Position numbers and translations under genes: made by a program | The notes under the pieces: generated by a model | The model's database searches: none | The model's input: only the letters and a program-made list of their open reading frames with translations | What the model was told of the DNA's origin: nothing | Assembly (NCBI GenBank): GCA_044354975.1 | Contig: JBIKZA010000023.1 | Span: 1 to 30,701, forward strand | Source of the DNA: CAIZGX01 sp044354975 | Lineage (GTDB): Bacteria; Bacteroidota; Bacteroidia; Flavobacteriales_D; Sanyastnellaceae | Direction: 5' to 3' | DNA length: 30,701 nt | In this document: in pieces, positions 1 to 7,870 of the stretch | Numbering within the stretch: the stretch's first letter is position 1 | How the letters are laid out: each line of letters starts with the position of its first letter

Positions 1-678
1 GTTGAATACCACTGGATCGAAGCGCTCTACTTTCCCGAATCCTGGAGTGCGCATGTACGGGAGACTGAACCAACTGAGATAGCTGTTCGTTAATCCGCCC
101 GGAATGGCGTTGTGGAAGAACGGAATAGAAACCGGAGTCATAGGCAAACGCGTTCCATAAGTGAACTTGTCTACGAATAAATAATCTCCAACCTTCATGC
201 TTGCTTCCATAGAAGGAGTAGGGATGGTGAAGGCTTCGAAAGTGAATGAACGAATAATACTTGCAGCAACAACAGCGAATAAAATAGCTTCTCCCCATTC
301 GCGTCCCCAACTTTTTTTCTTGTCCTTCCAATTGCGTGGACCTACGTATTTTTCTTCTGTCTTTTTGAAGGCCAATTCATAAAGTGCATACCACGGCAAC
401 GCTCCGAATTTCCATTGACTTGCTGTTGATCGTTGATTGAAAACAATTCCAACTTCAACATTTACAATGACCAACATAATTAGGTTTACTCCCGGAACTA
501 AAAGCAACAGGAACCAATACCAAGGTCTGCCAATAATTTTTAATAATGGAAGGAAATGTAAAATAGGAATAAACCCAGGCATCTTGAATTCCAATCCGCT
601 TCGCTTCATGAAAGCCGGAGTAGTTGCGCATTGAATAGCGATTAACAAAAACAGTAATATCCAAGGAATAAGATTCAT
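1..678 (-). CDS. lepB: Signal peptidase I, 3' part cut by window edge
   Basis: Signal peptidase I cleaves signal peptides from exported proteins at the outer face of the inner membrane. My own translation from the ATG at 678 gives 226 codons without a stop, running off the left edge. Three hydrophobic stretches are visible: residues about 4-22, 55-76 and 133-148. The N-terminal part (FKMPGFIPILHFL, then KIIGRPWYWF) resembles the DUF5684-type N-terminal extension common in Bacteroidota LepB. The segment FEAFTIPTPSMEASMKVGDY is the peptidase S26 catalytic Ser region, with the nucleophile at Ser156. The catalytic Lys is not recognised in the visible part and probably lies beyond the edge. The gene starts 24 bp after dapB on the same strand and is probably its last co-transcribed neighbour. 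The start is supported by the ATG directly preceding the first membrane segment. Confidence 0.9.
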   Translation of the reverse strand, partial: MNLIPWILLFLLIAIQCATTPAFMKRSGLEFKMPGFIPILHFLPLLKIIGRPWYWFLLLLVPGVNLIMLVIVNVEVGIVFNQRSTASQWKFGALPWYALYELAFKKTEEKYVGPRNWKDKKKSWGREWGEAILFAVVAASIIRSFTFEAFTIPTPSMEASMKVGDYLFVDKFTYGTRLPMTPVSIPFFHNAIPGGLTNSYLSWFSLPYMRTPGFGKVERFDPVVFN

Positions 679-702
679 TTTCTATTTATTAGTTGGGCGA
701 AG

Positions 703-1449
703 TTACAAATTCAAGACATCTTTCATGGTATACACGCCAGACTTTCCATGAAGAAATTCCGCAGCGCGAATGGCGCCTGCTGCAAATCCTTTTCGATTGT
801 GCGCTTCGTGTTTCAATTCTATCGTATCAATTTCGCTCGTGTAGCGCACGGTATGCGTTCCCGGAACGTCAGGTAAACGCAGTGCTGAAATGTTTAGTTC
901 ACTCAGTATTTCTTCCCCTTTCTTCCCCTCTCTTAACTTTTCTTCCCCATTCTCCTCGTCCAATTTCCAAGTACGGAGGCCTGGAGAATTCTCTACAATC
1001 CCTTCCGCAAGCGTAATCGCCGTTCCGCTCGGCTTGTCAAGCTTCGCCGTGTGATGAATCTCTTCAATACTCGCAGTGTACTCAGGGAATTTCGACATCA
1101 CACGAGCCAACTCTTTATTTATGTGGAAGGTGATCTGAACGCCTATGCTGAAATTCGTTGCAGATAAAATTGCGCTATCCGATTTCATTTTTGAAATCAC
1201 TTCGTCGTATTGTTCGTACCATGCAGTTGTTCCAACAACCACAGGCACATTTGCTTCAAAACACAACGCAATGTTTTTCGCACATTGCTCAGGTGTACTG
1301 AATTCGATGGCGACATCGGCTTGGCTGAGCGCTTCAAACGTTGCCGGATTCTCGGAAGTGTACCTCCCAACGCACGAATGTCCGTATTCAGAAAGCAAGG
1401 CCTCTATGGCTTTGCCCATCTTTCCGTATCCCAACAATGCAATGTTCAT
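703..1449 (-). CDS. dapB: 4-hydroxy-tetrahydrodipicolinate reductase
   Basis: DapB reduces 4-hydroxy-tetrahydrodipicolinate to tetrahydrodipicolinate with NAD(P)H in the cytoplasm, in the pathway to meso-diaminopimelate and lysine. The protein is 248 aa, within the family range. The N-terminal Rossmann motif GYGKMG is at residues 7-12 and VVGTTAWY at about 71-78. The family signature EEIHHTAKLDKPSGTA is at about 129-144, containing the catalytic His pair His132/His133 and Lys136. The C-terminus (AAEFLHGKSGVYTMKDVL) is also typical. The ATG shares one base with the stop codon of the DUF5683 gene upstream (TGATG), which suggests translational coupling in the parA-parB-DUF5683-dapB-lepB operon. 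No anomalies were seen. Confidence 0.97.
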   Translation of the reverse strand: MNIALLGYGKMGKAIEALLSEYGHSCVGRYTSENPATFEALSQADVAIEFSTPEQCAKNIALCFEANVPVVVGTTAWYEQYDEVISKMKSDSAILSATNFSIGVQITFHINKELARVMSKFPEYTASIEEIHHTAKLDKPSGTAITLAEGIVENSPGLRTWKLDEENGEEKLREGKKGEEILSELNISALRLPDVPGTHTVRYTSEIDTIELKHEAHNRKGFAAGAIRAAEFLHGKSGVYTMKDVLNL

Positions 1450-2000
1450 CAGTGAATAGTTAAAGTGAATTGAAGTCCAGTAAAACGGGGTGAAACAACA
1501 GGTGTGTAATTCAGCGAAAGGTTTGGACTCACGTCGAATGAAAACAAATGCGCATCAACATTCGCATCAATAATTTGAAGGGCATACACACCCAAAAAAC
1601 TCATGTAACTGATATCGACAAATTTTTTGTAATAAAGCTGATTGAGGTCAAGCTGATTGCTCGAGAGTCCTTCCGCTTCTCCGGTTGGATTGGTCGAAAG
1701 ATCAGTGTCGTTGAATGCGATATAAGCTCCTTTCCAAAAACGATAGTTCTGTGTGTTGTCTGAAATAAAATAAACACAAGCTCCAAGTCCTGCATAGACT
1801 ATTGGTGCTTTCCAATATTTTCGATTGTAAATCTGTCCACTACCTGGAAGAACAGCCGAGTAAATTGTTGCCTTTAACGGACTGTGTGGCTGGTTCCATT
1901 TCAATTGAAATTTGGAACTGTCAGAAACAGCGACAGCATTGCTTTGGGCAATGCTGTTCAATGCAATGAGCATAAGAAGTGCGATGAACGCGTGCTTCAT
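1449..2000 (-). CDS. DUF5683 domain membrane-associated protein
   Basis: A 183-aa protein of unknown biochemical role. Residues 1-18 form a signal peptide ending near SIAQ. The core HSPLKATIYSAVLPGSGQIY followed by NRKYWKAPIVYAGLG is the hallmark of the DUF5683 family, which in Bacteroidota commonly sits next to parB. A hydrophobic stretch (PIVYAGLGACVYFI) and a second one near FLGVYALQIIDANVDAHL suggest membrane association. The C-terminus (RFTGLQFTLTIH) has an alternating pattern that could be a beta-strand. The gene lies 5 bp downstream of parB and overlaps dapB by one base, so it is almost certainly co-transcribed. A role linking envelope and chromosome functions is only a context inference. 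Confidence 0.85.
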   Translation of the reverse strand: MKHAFIALLMLIALNSIAQSNAVAVSDSSKFQLKWNQPHSPLKATIYSAVLPGSGQIYNRKYWKAPIVYAGLGACVYFISDNTQNYRFWKGAYIAFNDTDLSTNPTGEAEGLSSNQLDLNQLYYKKFVDISYMSFLGVYALQIIDANVDAHLFSFDVSPNLSLNYTPVVSPRFTGLQFTLTIH

Positions 2001-2005
2001 ACTGT

Positions 2006-2917
2006 TTAGTTAAGTCCGAGCATAGAAATTATGCGCTCTAAATCGTCATCTGTAGTGAACGGAATTTCAACTTTTCCAACACCACCTTCGTTACGCGTAA
2101 CTTTTGCTTTCTTTCCGTATCGTAATTTTAAGTCGGCTTGCATCTTCTGAATTTCAAGTGGCATGAGGTTCGCCTTCGACGCAAATAATTTCGGAGCATC
2201 GTCTTCCTTCACCAACTCTTCCACCTTGCGAACGCTTAAATCTTTTTCAAGAATTAACTTGAAAATTTTCAGTTGCTTGCTCTCAGGTTCCGCATTAATC
2301 AACGCGCGCGCATGTCCCATGCTAATGCGTTTCTCAATAATTCCAAATTGAATTTCTGGCGGAAGGCGAAGCAAGCGTACGTAGTTCGTAACTGTTGTTC
2401 TGTCTTTACCCACGCGGTCTGCAAGCTTGTCGGTGGTTAGACTGCACTCTTCCATCAAGCGTTTGTAGCTAATGGCAATCTCGAGTGCATTCAGGTTTTC
2501 ACGTTGAATGTTTTCCACCAACGCCATTTCCAACATGCCTTGGTCGTCTGCTTCACGCAAGTAAACAGGAACCTCTGTCAAGTTCGCCATCTGGCTTGCA
2601 CGGAAGCGACGCTCTCCAGAAATGATTTGGTATTTCTGTGAAGAAACTTTGCGCACAGTTATCGGCTGAATGAGTCCGAGTTCACCAATACTGGTGGCCA
2701 ATTCAATTAATGCATCGTTGTTGAAGTCTTTACGCGGTTGGTAAGGATTCGCTTCAATTTGTGAAATGTTCAATAAGGTAATTGGTCCAGCAACGTGTCC
2801 AACTTCTTTCTCTCCTGAAATTGGTGCAACTTGGTAAACAAGTTCACTTTTACTAGTCACTGGAGAATGCTCCAACAGAGCGCTTAATCCTCTTCCTAAT
2901 GCTTGTTTCTTACTCAT
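2006..2917 (-). CDS. parB: Chromosome partitioning protein ParB (Spo0J family)
   Basis: ParB is the CTP-dependent DNA clamp that loads at parS near the origin and works with ParA to segregate origins. The protein is 303 aa. The N-terminal segment LGRGLSALL (residues 7-15) matches the conserved ParA-stimulating peptide of chromosomal ParB proteins. The CTP-binding motif GERRFRA is at 101-107 and ENIQRENL at 135-142. A helix-turn-helix lies at about 160-183 (LTTDKLADRVGKDRTTVTNY), followed by GHARALI at 201-207. A C-terminal dimerisation region follows. Its start overlaps parA by 8 bp, which fixes the operon order. Tandem parS-like half sites lie upstream of parA. Confidence 0.97.
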   Translation of the reverse strand: MSKKQALGRGLSALLEHSPVTSKSELVYQVAPISGEKEVGHVAGPITLLNISQIEANPYQPRKDFNNDALIELATSIGELGLIQPITVRKVSSQKYQIISGERRFRASQMANLTEVPVYLREADDQGMLEMALVENIQRENLNALEIAISYKRLMEECSLTTDKLADRVGKDRTTVTNYVRLLRLPPEIQFGIIEKRISMGHARALINAEPESKQLKIFKLILEKDLSVRKVEELVKEDDAPKLFASKANLMPLEIQKMQADLKLRYGKKAKVTRNEGGVGKVEIPFTTDDDLERIISMLGLN

Positions 2918-3722
2918 GATCTACAGGAATGTATTTTTCGTCGCTGCCCATCTTCGTCAAATTATTTTTCTGAAGAACTTCACGCGCCATATTCAAATAG
3001 TTCACCGCTCCCTTGCACGAGGCGTCATGCATAATCACCGTTTGACCAAAGCTAGGCGCTTCTCCCAATGTAGTGTTGCGGTGAATTAATGTGTCGAACA
3101 CCATCTCTTGGAAATGCATGCGCACTTCTTCAACCACTTGATTGCTCAAACGAAGACGGGTATCGTACATCGTTAACAGAATACCTTCAATGGTTAATTC
3201 TGTGTTTAATTTTTGTTGAACGATTTTAATCGTGTTCAATAATTTCCCAAGTCCTTCCAAAGCGAAATACTCGCATTGAACTGGGACAATTACGCTTGCA
3301 GATGCTGATAAAGCATTAACAGTTACCAAACCCAAAGAAGGAGAACAGTCAATGATAATAAAATCGTAATCGTCTTTAATTTTATTCAATGTACCACGAA
3401 GCATGTACTCGCGGCTAGGCATATTGATCAACTCAATCTCCGCTCCAACCAAATCAATGTGCGAAGGAAGAAGATCGAGGTTTGGGCTTTCAGTCGTTAT
3501 AATGATATCTCGCGGATCAACATCGTTAATCAAGCACTCATAGATGCTTGTCTTAACAGTGTTCGGATCTACACCAACACCGCTGGTTGCATTTGCCTGT
3601 GGGTCGGCATCTACCAAAAGTGTTTTGAATTCCAAAACGCCCAAAGCTGCAGCAAGATTAATGGCAGTGGTTGTTTTTCCAACGCCGCCTTTTTGATTTG
3701 CAACGGTTATTATTTTTCCCAT
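2910..3722 (-). CDS. parA: Chromosome partitioning ATPase ParA (Soj)
   Basis: ParA is a nucleoid-binding Walker-type ATPase that forms the gradient used by ParB-parS complexes. The protein is 270 aa, normal for chromosomal Soj-type ParA, which lacks the N-terminal DNA-binding domain of plasmid ParA. The deviant Walker A motif KGGVGKTT is at 11-18, with the signature Lys11. DADPQANAT follows at 38-46, and the Walker B region is YDFIIIDCSPSLG. The SVIVPVQCEYFALEGL stretch and the LTMYDTRLRLS stretch are typical of the family. It is the first gene of the minus-strand operon and diverges from the purine nucleoside phosphorylase gene. The 223-bp divergent gap should carry its promoter. Confidence 0.97.
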   Translation of the reverse strand: MGKIITVANQKGGVGKTTTAINLAAALGVLEFKTLLVDADPQANATSGVGVDPNTVKTSIYECLINDVDPRDIIITTESPNLDLLPSHIDLVGAEIELINMPSREYMLRGTLNKIKDDYDFIIIDCSPSLGLVTVNALSASASVIVPVQCEYFALEGLGKLLNTIKIVQQKLNTELTIEGILLTMYDTRLRLSNQVVEEVRMHFQEMVFDTLIHRNTTLGEAPSFGQTVIMHDASCKGAVNYLNMAREVLQKNNLTKMGSDEKYIPVDHE

Positions 3723-3945
3723 GATATCGGGGTTTTTAAGTTCTTTTTACTTGTTTCACGCGTGTTTCACACGTTTAGCGAAAGTACGTCGCTTTATCTC
3801 CAAGAACATTTTTTTTCTGAATGAAGTTTTACACACGACCTTTGTGCATGGAGTGTTAATAGCCGTGAATAACTTTTTTAATTCGCATGAAATTAGAAAG
3901 TTAGGTTAGTACAGTTTAGCACCGTTTAATTAAATCCAAAAAAAC
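3723..3945. other. Divergent intergenic region between parA and the phosphorylase gene
   Basis: This 223-bp AT-rich gap separates the divergent parA and phosphorylase genes and is the largest non-coding gap in the window. It contains the two parS-like half sites at 3752-3773 and a small inverted repeat AGCGA/TCGCT at about 3776-3792. No good match to the Bacteroidota TAnnTTTG promoter motif was seen in either direction; the nearest is GACCTTTG at 3837-3844. No tRNA or small ORF with coding character was recognised. Confidence 0.6.
3752..3773. promoter_or_regulatory. parS-like: Tandem parS-like half sites in the parA leader
   Basis: Two direct copies of TGTTTCAC lie 11 bp apart, as TGTTTCACGCG followed immediately by TGTTTCACACG. 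TGTTTCAC is exactly the left half of the broadly conserved parS palindrome TGTTTCACGTGAAACA, but the right half is missing in both copies. The pair sits 30-51 bp upstream of the parA start codon. It could be a degenerate parS, a ParB-binding operator for autoregulation, or coincidence. No complete parS 16-mer was seen in the window. Confidence 0.4.
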
Positions 3946-4755
3946 ATGATAGAAATTCAAGAGAGCGCTGAATGGCTCAGCAAAAGGGGAGTGGGGCATG
4001 TAGACGTTGGGATTGTTTTGGGGACTGGTCTGCACGGGCTTGCTAGCAAGATAACCGTGCTGAAGGAATTTAGCTACAGCATGATTCCAAATTTCCCCAT
4101 TGCGACTGTTGAATTTCATTTTGGGAAATTGATTTATGGTGAATTGAATGGAAAAAAGGTTCTCGCCTGCGTTGGACGATTTCACCATTACGAGGGGTAT
4201 TCGATGGATGAAGTGGTATTGCCCGTTCGTGTTATGAAATTACTTGGAGCGAAGGCTATCCTACTCTCCAATGCAGCTGGGGCGTTGAATCCCGATTTTA
4301 CTTTGGGCTCTCTCATGCTCATAGATGATCACATTAACCTTCAGCCAGAGAACCCACTTCGCGGGCCCAATCATGACGACTTGGGAAATCGTTTCCCGGA
4401 TATGTTAGAACCTTACGATAATAGGTTAAACGGATTGTTGAAAGACATTGCCGCGGAAAAAGGTATTCCACTGAATGAAGGAGTCTATGTTTCTGTCCCC
4501 GGCCCAAATCTCGAGACCCGCGCGGAATATCGCTTTCTTCGCACAATAGGAGCCGATGCCGTAGGTATGAGCACGGTCCCGGAAGTTATTGCGTGCGTTC
4601 ACATGGGCGTGCCGTGCTGTGCGATAAGCATACTAACGGACGCATGCGATCCCGCTCGTTTAAAGAAAACTAGTATTCAAGAAATTATTGCCGTAGCAGA
4701 AAGTAATGAGACTTATTTAACTGATTTATATTCAGAGTTAGTGGCTCGGTTGTAG
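3946..4755 (+). CDS. Purine nucleoside phosphorylase, trimeric (PNP-I) type
   Basis: This enzyme cleaves purine nucleosides with phosphate to give the free base and ribose 1-phosphate, in cytoplasmic purine salvage. It is 269 aa, the usual size of the trimeric class. The phosphate-loop motif GTGLHGLA is at 26-33, GRFHHYEGY at 77-85 with the phosphate-site His near 80, and LLSNAAGALNPDFTLGSL at about 106-122. The base-binding Glu190 lies in GPNLETRAEY, and MSTVPE is at 208-213. The position that aligns with human Asn243 (in the SLITN motif) is Asp232 here (SILTDACDP). Asn at that site favours 6-oxopurines, whereas Asp is known from mutagenesis of the human enzyme to admit adenosine, so specificity may be broader. 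The gene is monocistronic in appearance. Confidence 0.93.
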   Translation: MIEIQESAEWLSKRGVGHVDVGIVLGTGLHGLASKITVLKEFSYSMIPNFPIATVEFHFGKLIYGELNGKKVLACVGRFHHYEGYSMDEVVLPVRVMKLLGAKAILLSNAAGALNPDFTLGSLMLIDDHINLQPENPLRGPNHDDLGNRFPDMLEPYDNRLNGLLKDIAAEKGIPLNEGVYVSVPGPNLETRAEYRFLRTIGADAVGMSTVPEVIACVHMGVPCCAISILTDACDPARLKKTSIQEIIAVAESNETYLTDLYSELVARL

Positions 4756-4793
4756 AATTCAAAGAATTGTCCTTTTTTTTTAAACAGCTCGAA

Positions 4794-4822
4794 TTGTTTT
4801 AGCTGCCTTTGTCGTATTTTTC
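4794..4822 (+). promoter_or_regulatory. Candidate Bacteroidota promoter for the FG-GAP protein gene
   Basis: TTG at 4794-4796 is followed after 18 bp by TATTTTTC (4815-4822), which differs by one base from the TAnnTTTG consensus of the Bacteroidota housekeeping sigma factor. It lies 30 bp before the chosen ATG at 4853. The match is imperfect and the region is AT-rich, so this is a weak call. Confidence 0.3.
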
Positions 4823-4852
4823 GAACGAATTTTGAAAACCAATTTAACCTTT

Positions 4853-7741
4853 ATGAAAAAACTTAACGCATTAGCTCTTGCATTATTAAGCTTTGCTGCT
4901 TCATCTGCGCAAACATTTAGTGCTGGTCCGCTTCCAGGCTCATACTACAGTGGTGGTGTCAGAGGTGTTTGGGACATGAACAACGACGGTCTGAACGACA
5001 TCGTGGTAATGGACCAAAGTAAAACACTTCGAATTTTATATCAACAAGCCAATGGTTCCTTTACTCAAGTGAACGTAGGTACTCAATTGGGTTCTCAGCA
5101 ATGGGGTATGTCTATTGCAGACATGGATAACGATGGGTTTGGAGATGTTATCAGCGGAGGGTCGTACGACAATTTACACTATTATAACATTGATGGTTCA
5201 GGAAACGCTGTAGTGACAACTTTACCAGTTGGAATTTTTACTCAAGCATGTGCAATGGGCGATATGGACAACGACGGTTGGTTAGATTTTTTCGCTTGTC
5301 ACGATGATGGTCCTTCGAATATGTGGAGAAACGACGGCGCTGGAAACATGGTTGACAAGAGTACCATTATGACTGATGCCTCTGGAAACACAGTTTTGGA
5401 CTATAACTTATACCCCGGTAACTACCCAGGATCGAACGATCCGTTAATGTCTGGAAACTACGGAAACGAGTTTTCTGACTTTGATCGTGATGGTGACCTT
5501 GACTTGTTGGTAGCGAAATGCCGTCAATCTTCAAATGATCCTTTAGATAAGCGTCGCACGAACTTGCTTTTCGTGAATGACGGAAATAATGTTTTTCATG
5601 AAGATGCTGATGCTCGCGGATTGGTTAACCTGCAACAATCTTGGACTGCGACGTTTGGCGACATTGATAACGATGGCGACTTCGATTGTATGATGACTAC
5701 GCACAGTAGCACTTTAAAAATATACGAGAACAACGGTCTTGGTTACTTCACAGACATTACTCCGGGTTCAGGATTGCAAAACGTTTCTGGATTCTTCATG
5801 CAAGGTCAAATGACTGACTTTGACAACGACGGATTCATTGATGTTGTATACGCAGGCGGAGCTTTCGGATACTACCGCAACAACGGAGATCACACATTTT
5901 CATCAATGACAACAGCTTTCAACAACCCACAGACCATGCATGGTTTCGGATTGGGCGATTTGAATAACGATGGATTCGTTGATGTATACGCTGGTTATGG
6001 CAGCGGATATGTTTCGCCAAGTAACGTTGCAGACCGACTTCAAATTAACGGCGGAAATAACAACCATTGGATAGGTTTCCATTTGGAAGGTGTAATGTCT
6101 AATACGAACGCTGTAGGAGCAATTGTTGAAATTCACGGTGCTTGGGGAACTCAAGTGCGTGAGGTTCGTTCAGGAGTGAGCTACGGTATTACCAACTCGA
6201 ACATCCTAAACTTCGGTATCGGTTCTGAAACTTCTATCGACTACGCTGTTATTCACTGGCCTGCTGGAGGAACTACAGTTATCCCAAATCCTGGAATCGA
6301 TCAATACCACAACTTCGTTGAAGTTGATTGTACTGCTCCAGTTGCTTCAATTACTGCTGCAGGTAACACACAATTGTGCGTAGGTCAGACAGTAGATTTA
6401 ACAGCATCAGCCTCAGGAAGTAGCTTCATTTGGAGCAACGGTGCGACTACAAGCACAATCACTGCAAGTGAGCCAGGTTTGTACACCGCAATTGCATACG
6501 ATGCAAGCGGATGTGCTTCAAACTCAAATACAATTACTGTTTCGGTTAATTCAGAGGTGGCTACTCCAACAATCGCTGCTGTAGGAGCTCTTGATTTCTG
6601 CGAAGGAACCTCAGTTCAATTGACAGCTTCTGAAGGTGTTAGTTACTTGTGGAGCAACGGAGAAGAAACGCAAACGATTGATGCTACATTGCCAGGCCAA
6701 TACACTGTTCAAGTAGAAGGCGGATGCGGATTCGCAACTTCTACTGCAACAACAGTTGTCGTTTATGACGCTCCTGCTCCTCCAACTGCAGTTGACGTAA
6801 CAATCGGTGCTGCTGGTGTAACAGCGGATTTAACAGCTACAGGAACAAACATTCAGTGGTACGACTTTGCAACAGGCGGTTCTCCGATCGCAACGGGTTC
6901 AACATTCACGACTCCAACAATCACAGCTTCTCCAACTTCATTTTGGGTGGAAGACGTTGCAACTTATGGCGGTGCTTCGGGTAACGGCGGTAAGGTGACC
7001 AACGATGCGGGTGCATACTTTGCAAATACCCCAACCAACTTCAACAAGTTCGATGCATTGGAAGATGTAATCTTGGATAGTGTTTTTGTTTATTCTAATG
7101 CTGCTGGAGCGCGCACAATTGAAGTTGTTGACGCGAACCTAACTGTGATTGCATCTGCAACAGTTACTATTCCGAATGACTCTGTTTATGTTCCTTTGAA
7201 CTTCTTCATTCCAGCTGGAAACGGATATGGTTTGAGAACGTCTACAGCTAATCCTGGATTGTGGAGAGATCGTGACATTACTGTTGCTTCTCCATACGAT
7301 TACCCATATGATGTGAACGGATTAATCAGTATCACGGGTACTACAGTTACAAACGGTAACCAAAACCTAGACGGTGACAACTATTACTATTTCTTCTACA
7401 AATGGCATGCGCACACACCTTCTTTCGACTGTCCAAGTCCAAGAGAAGAAGTTGTTATCTCAATTGTTGGTGTTGAAGAGTTAGAGACTATTTCTAACGT
7501 AGTGGTTTTCCCGAATCCTGCTACTGACCACTTAACTGTTCGCTTGAACAGCACAAAGGGCGGTGCAATGAATGTTAACCTTATCGATGCCGTAGGTAAA
7601 ATGGTTCAAGTGAATCAAGTTACTGTAAGCACAGGAACTCAAAATATCGAGCTTAACCTTAACGGTATTGCTCCAGGTATCTATGAATTGCAAATGGTGA
7701 AAGATGGCAAAGCATCTTCTTCACGCATCGTAGTTCGCTAA
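4853..7741 (+). CDS. Secreted FG-GAP/VCBS repeat, ASPIC-UnbV and Ig-like protein with T9SS type A sorting domain
   Basis: A 962-aa secreted protein of unknown ligand. I use the ATG at 4853, not the in-frame TTG at 4832, because it directly opens a signal peptide (MKKLNALALALLSF...SSAQ). Residues about 25-400 hold seven FG-GAP/VCBS repeats with Ca-binding-like loops such as DMNNDGLND, DMDNDGFGD, DFDRDGDLD, DIDNDGDFD, DFDNDGFID and DLNNDGFVD, as in beta-propellers. An ASPIC/UnbV domain follows at about 403-492. Two Ig/PKD-like modules (CVGQTVDLTAS, CEGTSVQLTAS, each with WSNG) and an Ig_7-like module (IQWYDFATGG) lie at about 494-705. Residues about 705-880 are unrecognised. The C-terminal about 80 aa (VVFPNPATDHLTV to SSRIVVR) is a type A T9SS sorting domain. 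The protein is probably exported across the outer membrane and surface-attached or released. Confidence 0.93.
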   Translation: MKKLNALALALLSFAASSAQTFSAGPLPGSYYSGGVRGVWDMNNDGLNDIVVMDQSKTLRILYQQANGSFTQVNVGTQLGSQQWGMSIADMDNDGFGDVISGGSYDNLHYYNIDGSGNAVVTTLPVGIFTQACAMGDMDNDGWLDFFACHDDGPSNMWRNDGAGNMVDKSTIMTDASGNTVLDYNLYPGNYPGSNDPLMSGNYGNEFSDFDRDGDLDLLVAKCRQSSNDPLDKRRTNLLFVNDGNNVFHEDADARGLVNLQQSWTATFGDIDNDGDFDCMMTTHSSTLKIYENNGLGYFTDITPGSGLQNVSGFFMQGQMTDFDNDGFIDVVYAGGAFGYYRNNGDHTFSSMTTAFNNPQTMHGFGLGDLNNDGFVDVYAGYGSGYVSPSNVADRLQINGGNNNHWIGFHLEGVMSNTNAVGAIVEIHGAWGTQVREVRSGVSYGITNSNILNFGIGSETSIDYAVIHWPAGGTTVIPNPGIDQYHNFVEVDCTAPVASITAAGNTQLCVGQTVDLTASASGSSFIWSNGATTSTITASEPGLYTAIAYDASGCASNSNTITVSVNSEVATPTIAAVGALDFCEGTSVQLTASEGVSYLWSNGEETQTIDATLPGQYTVQVEGGCGFATSTATTVVVYDAPAPPTAVDVTIGAAGVTADLTATGTNIQWYDFATGGSPIATGSTFTTPTITASPTSFWVEDVATYGGASGNGGKVTNDAGAYFANTPTNFNKFDALEDVILDSVFVYSNAAGARTIEVVDANLTVIASATVTIPNDSVYVPLNFFIPAGNGYGLRTSTANPGLWRDRDITVASPYDYPYDVNGLISITGTTVTNGNQNLDGDNYYYFFYKWHAHTPSFDCPSPREEVVISIVGVEELETISNVVVFPNPATDHLTVRLNSTKGGAMNVNLIDAVGKMVQVNQVTVSTGTQNIELNLNGIAPGIYELQMVKDGKASSSRIVVR

Positions 7742-7763
7742 GAGACTTTTTAGCAGAAGAGAA

Positions 7764-7789
7764 GGGGCCGAGCAATCGGCCCCTTTTTT
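7764..7789 (+). terminator. Strong rho-independent terminator
   Basis: A perfect 8-bp stem GGGGCCGA/TCGGCCCC with a GCAA tetraloop is followed by six T residues. It lies 22 bp after the stop codon of the FG-GAP protein gene and separates it from htpG. Confidence 0.95.
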
Positions 7790-7792
7790 ATT

Positions 7793-7810
7793 TGTCAGTG
7801 TTCGCTGACA
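7793..7810. repeat. Inverted repeat upstream of htpG
   Basis: TGTCAG and CTGACA form a perfect 6-bp inverted repeat around a 6-base spacer (TGTTCG). It lies directly after the terminator T-tract and 60 bp before the htpG ATG. It could be an operator or a 5' leader hairpin, but no known regulator site was recognised. It is not a CIRCE element. Confidence 0.4.
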
Positions 7811-7870
7811 GGTTGTCTTAAAGCCGCAAGTGGCATATTGGTTGAAAGAGCCACCGAAAATTATCAAACT

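Noticed and set aside
3837..3844. GACCTTTG as a promoter element for the phosphorylase gene
   Set aside because: The first base of the TAnnTTTG motif is wrong and no TTG lies at a suitable distance upstream.
3723..3945. A tRNA or small RNA gene in the parA/phosphorylase gap
   Set aside because: No cloverleaf, T-loop motif or terminator hairpin was found there.
4756..4781. Possible terminator after the phosphorylase gene (AATTC/GAATT stem then a T-run)
   Set aside because: The stem is only 5 AT-rich pairs with a 3-base loop and is separated from the T-run by four bases; too weak to call.
4832..4852. TTG at 4832 as the start of the FG-GAP protein
   Set aside because: It would add seven residues in front of a clean signal peptide that begins with ATG at 4853.
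7838..7870. TTG at 7838 as the start of htpG
   Set aside because: Family N-termini begin at the ATG at 7871; the 11 added residues have no counterpart.
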